Positions 5,349 through 5,639 of a stretch of DNA of 5,639 nucleotides are shown here, in pieces (position 1 is the stretch's first letter; every line of letters begins with the position of its first letter). Made by a program: the position numbers and the translations under genes. Location of the stretch: contig JAGQUL010000253.1 in NCBI GenBank assembly GCA_020438525.1, positions 1 to 5,639 of the forward strand. The letters run 5' to 3'. The notes below the pieces were generated by a model, which saw only the letters and a program-made list of their open reading frames with translations, searched no databases and was not told where the DNA came from. The DNA is from Thermoleophilia bacterium. GTDB lineage: Bacteria; Actinomycetota; Thermoleophilia; Gaiellales; SKUG01.

Positions 5349-5639
5349 ATGACCGAGAACTGGACGTTCCTGACCAACCACGCGCGGGTGCTGCTCATGG
5401 TGGCGGCGCGACCGGAGCTGCGGATTCGCGACATCGCACTCGAGACCGGCGTGACCGAGCGATCCGTGCAACGGATCGTGGGCGACCTCGAGGCCGCCGG
5501 CTACCTGCGCCATGAACGCGTCGGACGACGCAACCGCTACGTCGTCGATCCACAGCGCCCGCTTCGACACCCGCTGAACGCCGCGGACACGGTCGGCGAC
5601 CTGATGGGTGCACTTCGCTCGATCGGGCCGGCGAGCTAG
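5349..5639 (+). CDS. Small winged helix-turn-helix transcriptional regulator
   Basis: This 96-residue DNA-binding protein has almost nothing beyond its winged helix-turn-helix domain. An N-terminal helix (WTFLTNHARVLLMVAARP, 5-22) leads into the HTH (about 24-53), with recognition helix TERSVQRIVGDLEAAGYL (36-53). The wing is RHERVGRRNRYVV (54-66), strongly basic. A short tail (PLRHP and a final amphipathic helix) may mediate dimerisation. It resembles a widespread actinobacterial MarR/ArsR-like family with the same WTFLTNHA opening; no metal or redox cysteine is present, so the ligand is unknown. AGGA (5338-5341) lies seven bases before the ATG. Only 31 bases separate it from the dehydrogenase stop, with no clear terminator between, so co-transcription is likely. 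The stop codon is the last triplet of the window. Confidence 0.88.
   Translation: MTENWTFLTNHARVLLMVAARPELRIRDIALETGVTERSVQRIVGDLEAAGYLRHERVGRRNRYVVDPQRPLRHPLNAADTVGDLMGALRSIGPAS

Noticed and set aside
3947..5434. Minus-strand open frame of about 495 codons opposite the dehydrogenase.
   Set aside because: It is rich in Arg, His, Val and Leu and lies antisense to a gene with clear catalytic motifs; this is typical of antisense frames in GC-rich codon usage.

Overview
The window is very GC-rich, with strong G/C preference at third codon positions, GTG as well as ATG starts, and short intergenic gaps. This points to a chromosomal segment of an actinomycete-type bacterium. The cell-surface sugar genes and the small winged-helix protein resemble those of Actinomycetota, possibly class Thermoleophilia; that placement is inferred from protein feel, not a search. 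I see no rRNA, tRNA, CRISPR array, transposase or phage gene.

Left part (1-2100): a perfect 13-bp hairpin (31-60) lies downstream of a small minus-strand membrane protein of the DUF378 type (87-293). Next is a gene-poor stretch of about 500 bases holding a relatively AT-rich island with inverted repeats, probably the control region of that small gene. A plus-strand gene of unknown function (799-1215) follows. It converges on, and overlaps by 11 bases, a minus-strand CPBP-family intramembrane protease-like protein (1205-1978) that carries all three family motifs.

Right part (2156-5639): a nucleotide-sugar module. A non-hydrolysing UDP-GlcNAc 2-epimerase (wecB type, 2156-3322, apparently leaderless) and a UDP-sugar 6-dehydrogenase of the WbpA/WecC/TviB group (3956-5317) lie on the plus strand. 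Between them, on the opposite strand, is an uncharacterised, probably alpha-helical soluble protein (3333-3806). A small winged-helix regulator (5349-5639) follows the dehydrogenase after 31 bases and ends exactly at the window edge.

Together, the epimerase and dehydrogenase could make UDP-ManNAc and UDP-ManNAcA, or UDP-GlcNAcA, as precursors for a surface polysaccharide. No glycosyltransferase, flippase or polymerase lies in the window, so the final polymer cannot be named. I found no convincing wholly new system. The best leads are the unknown gene between the two sugar genes, the dehydrogenase-regulator pairing, the unresolved start of the CPBP gene, and the repeat-bearing region at 411-494.
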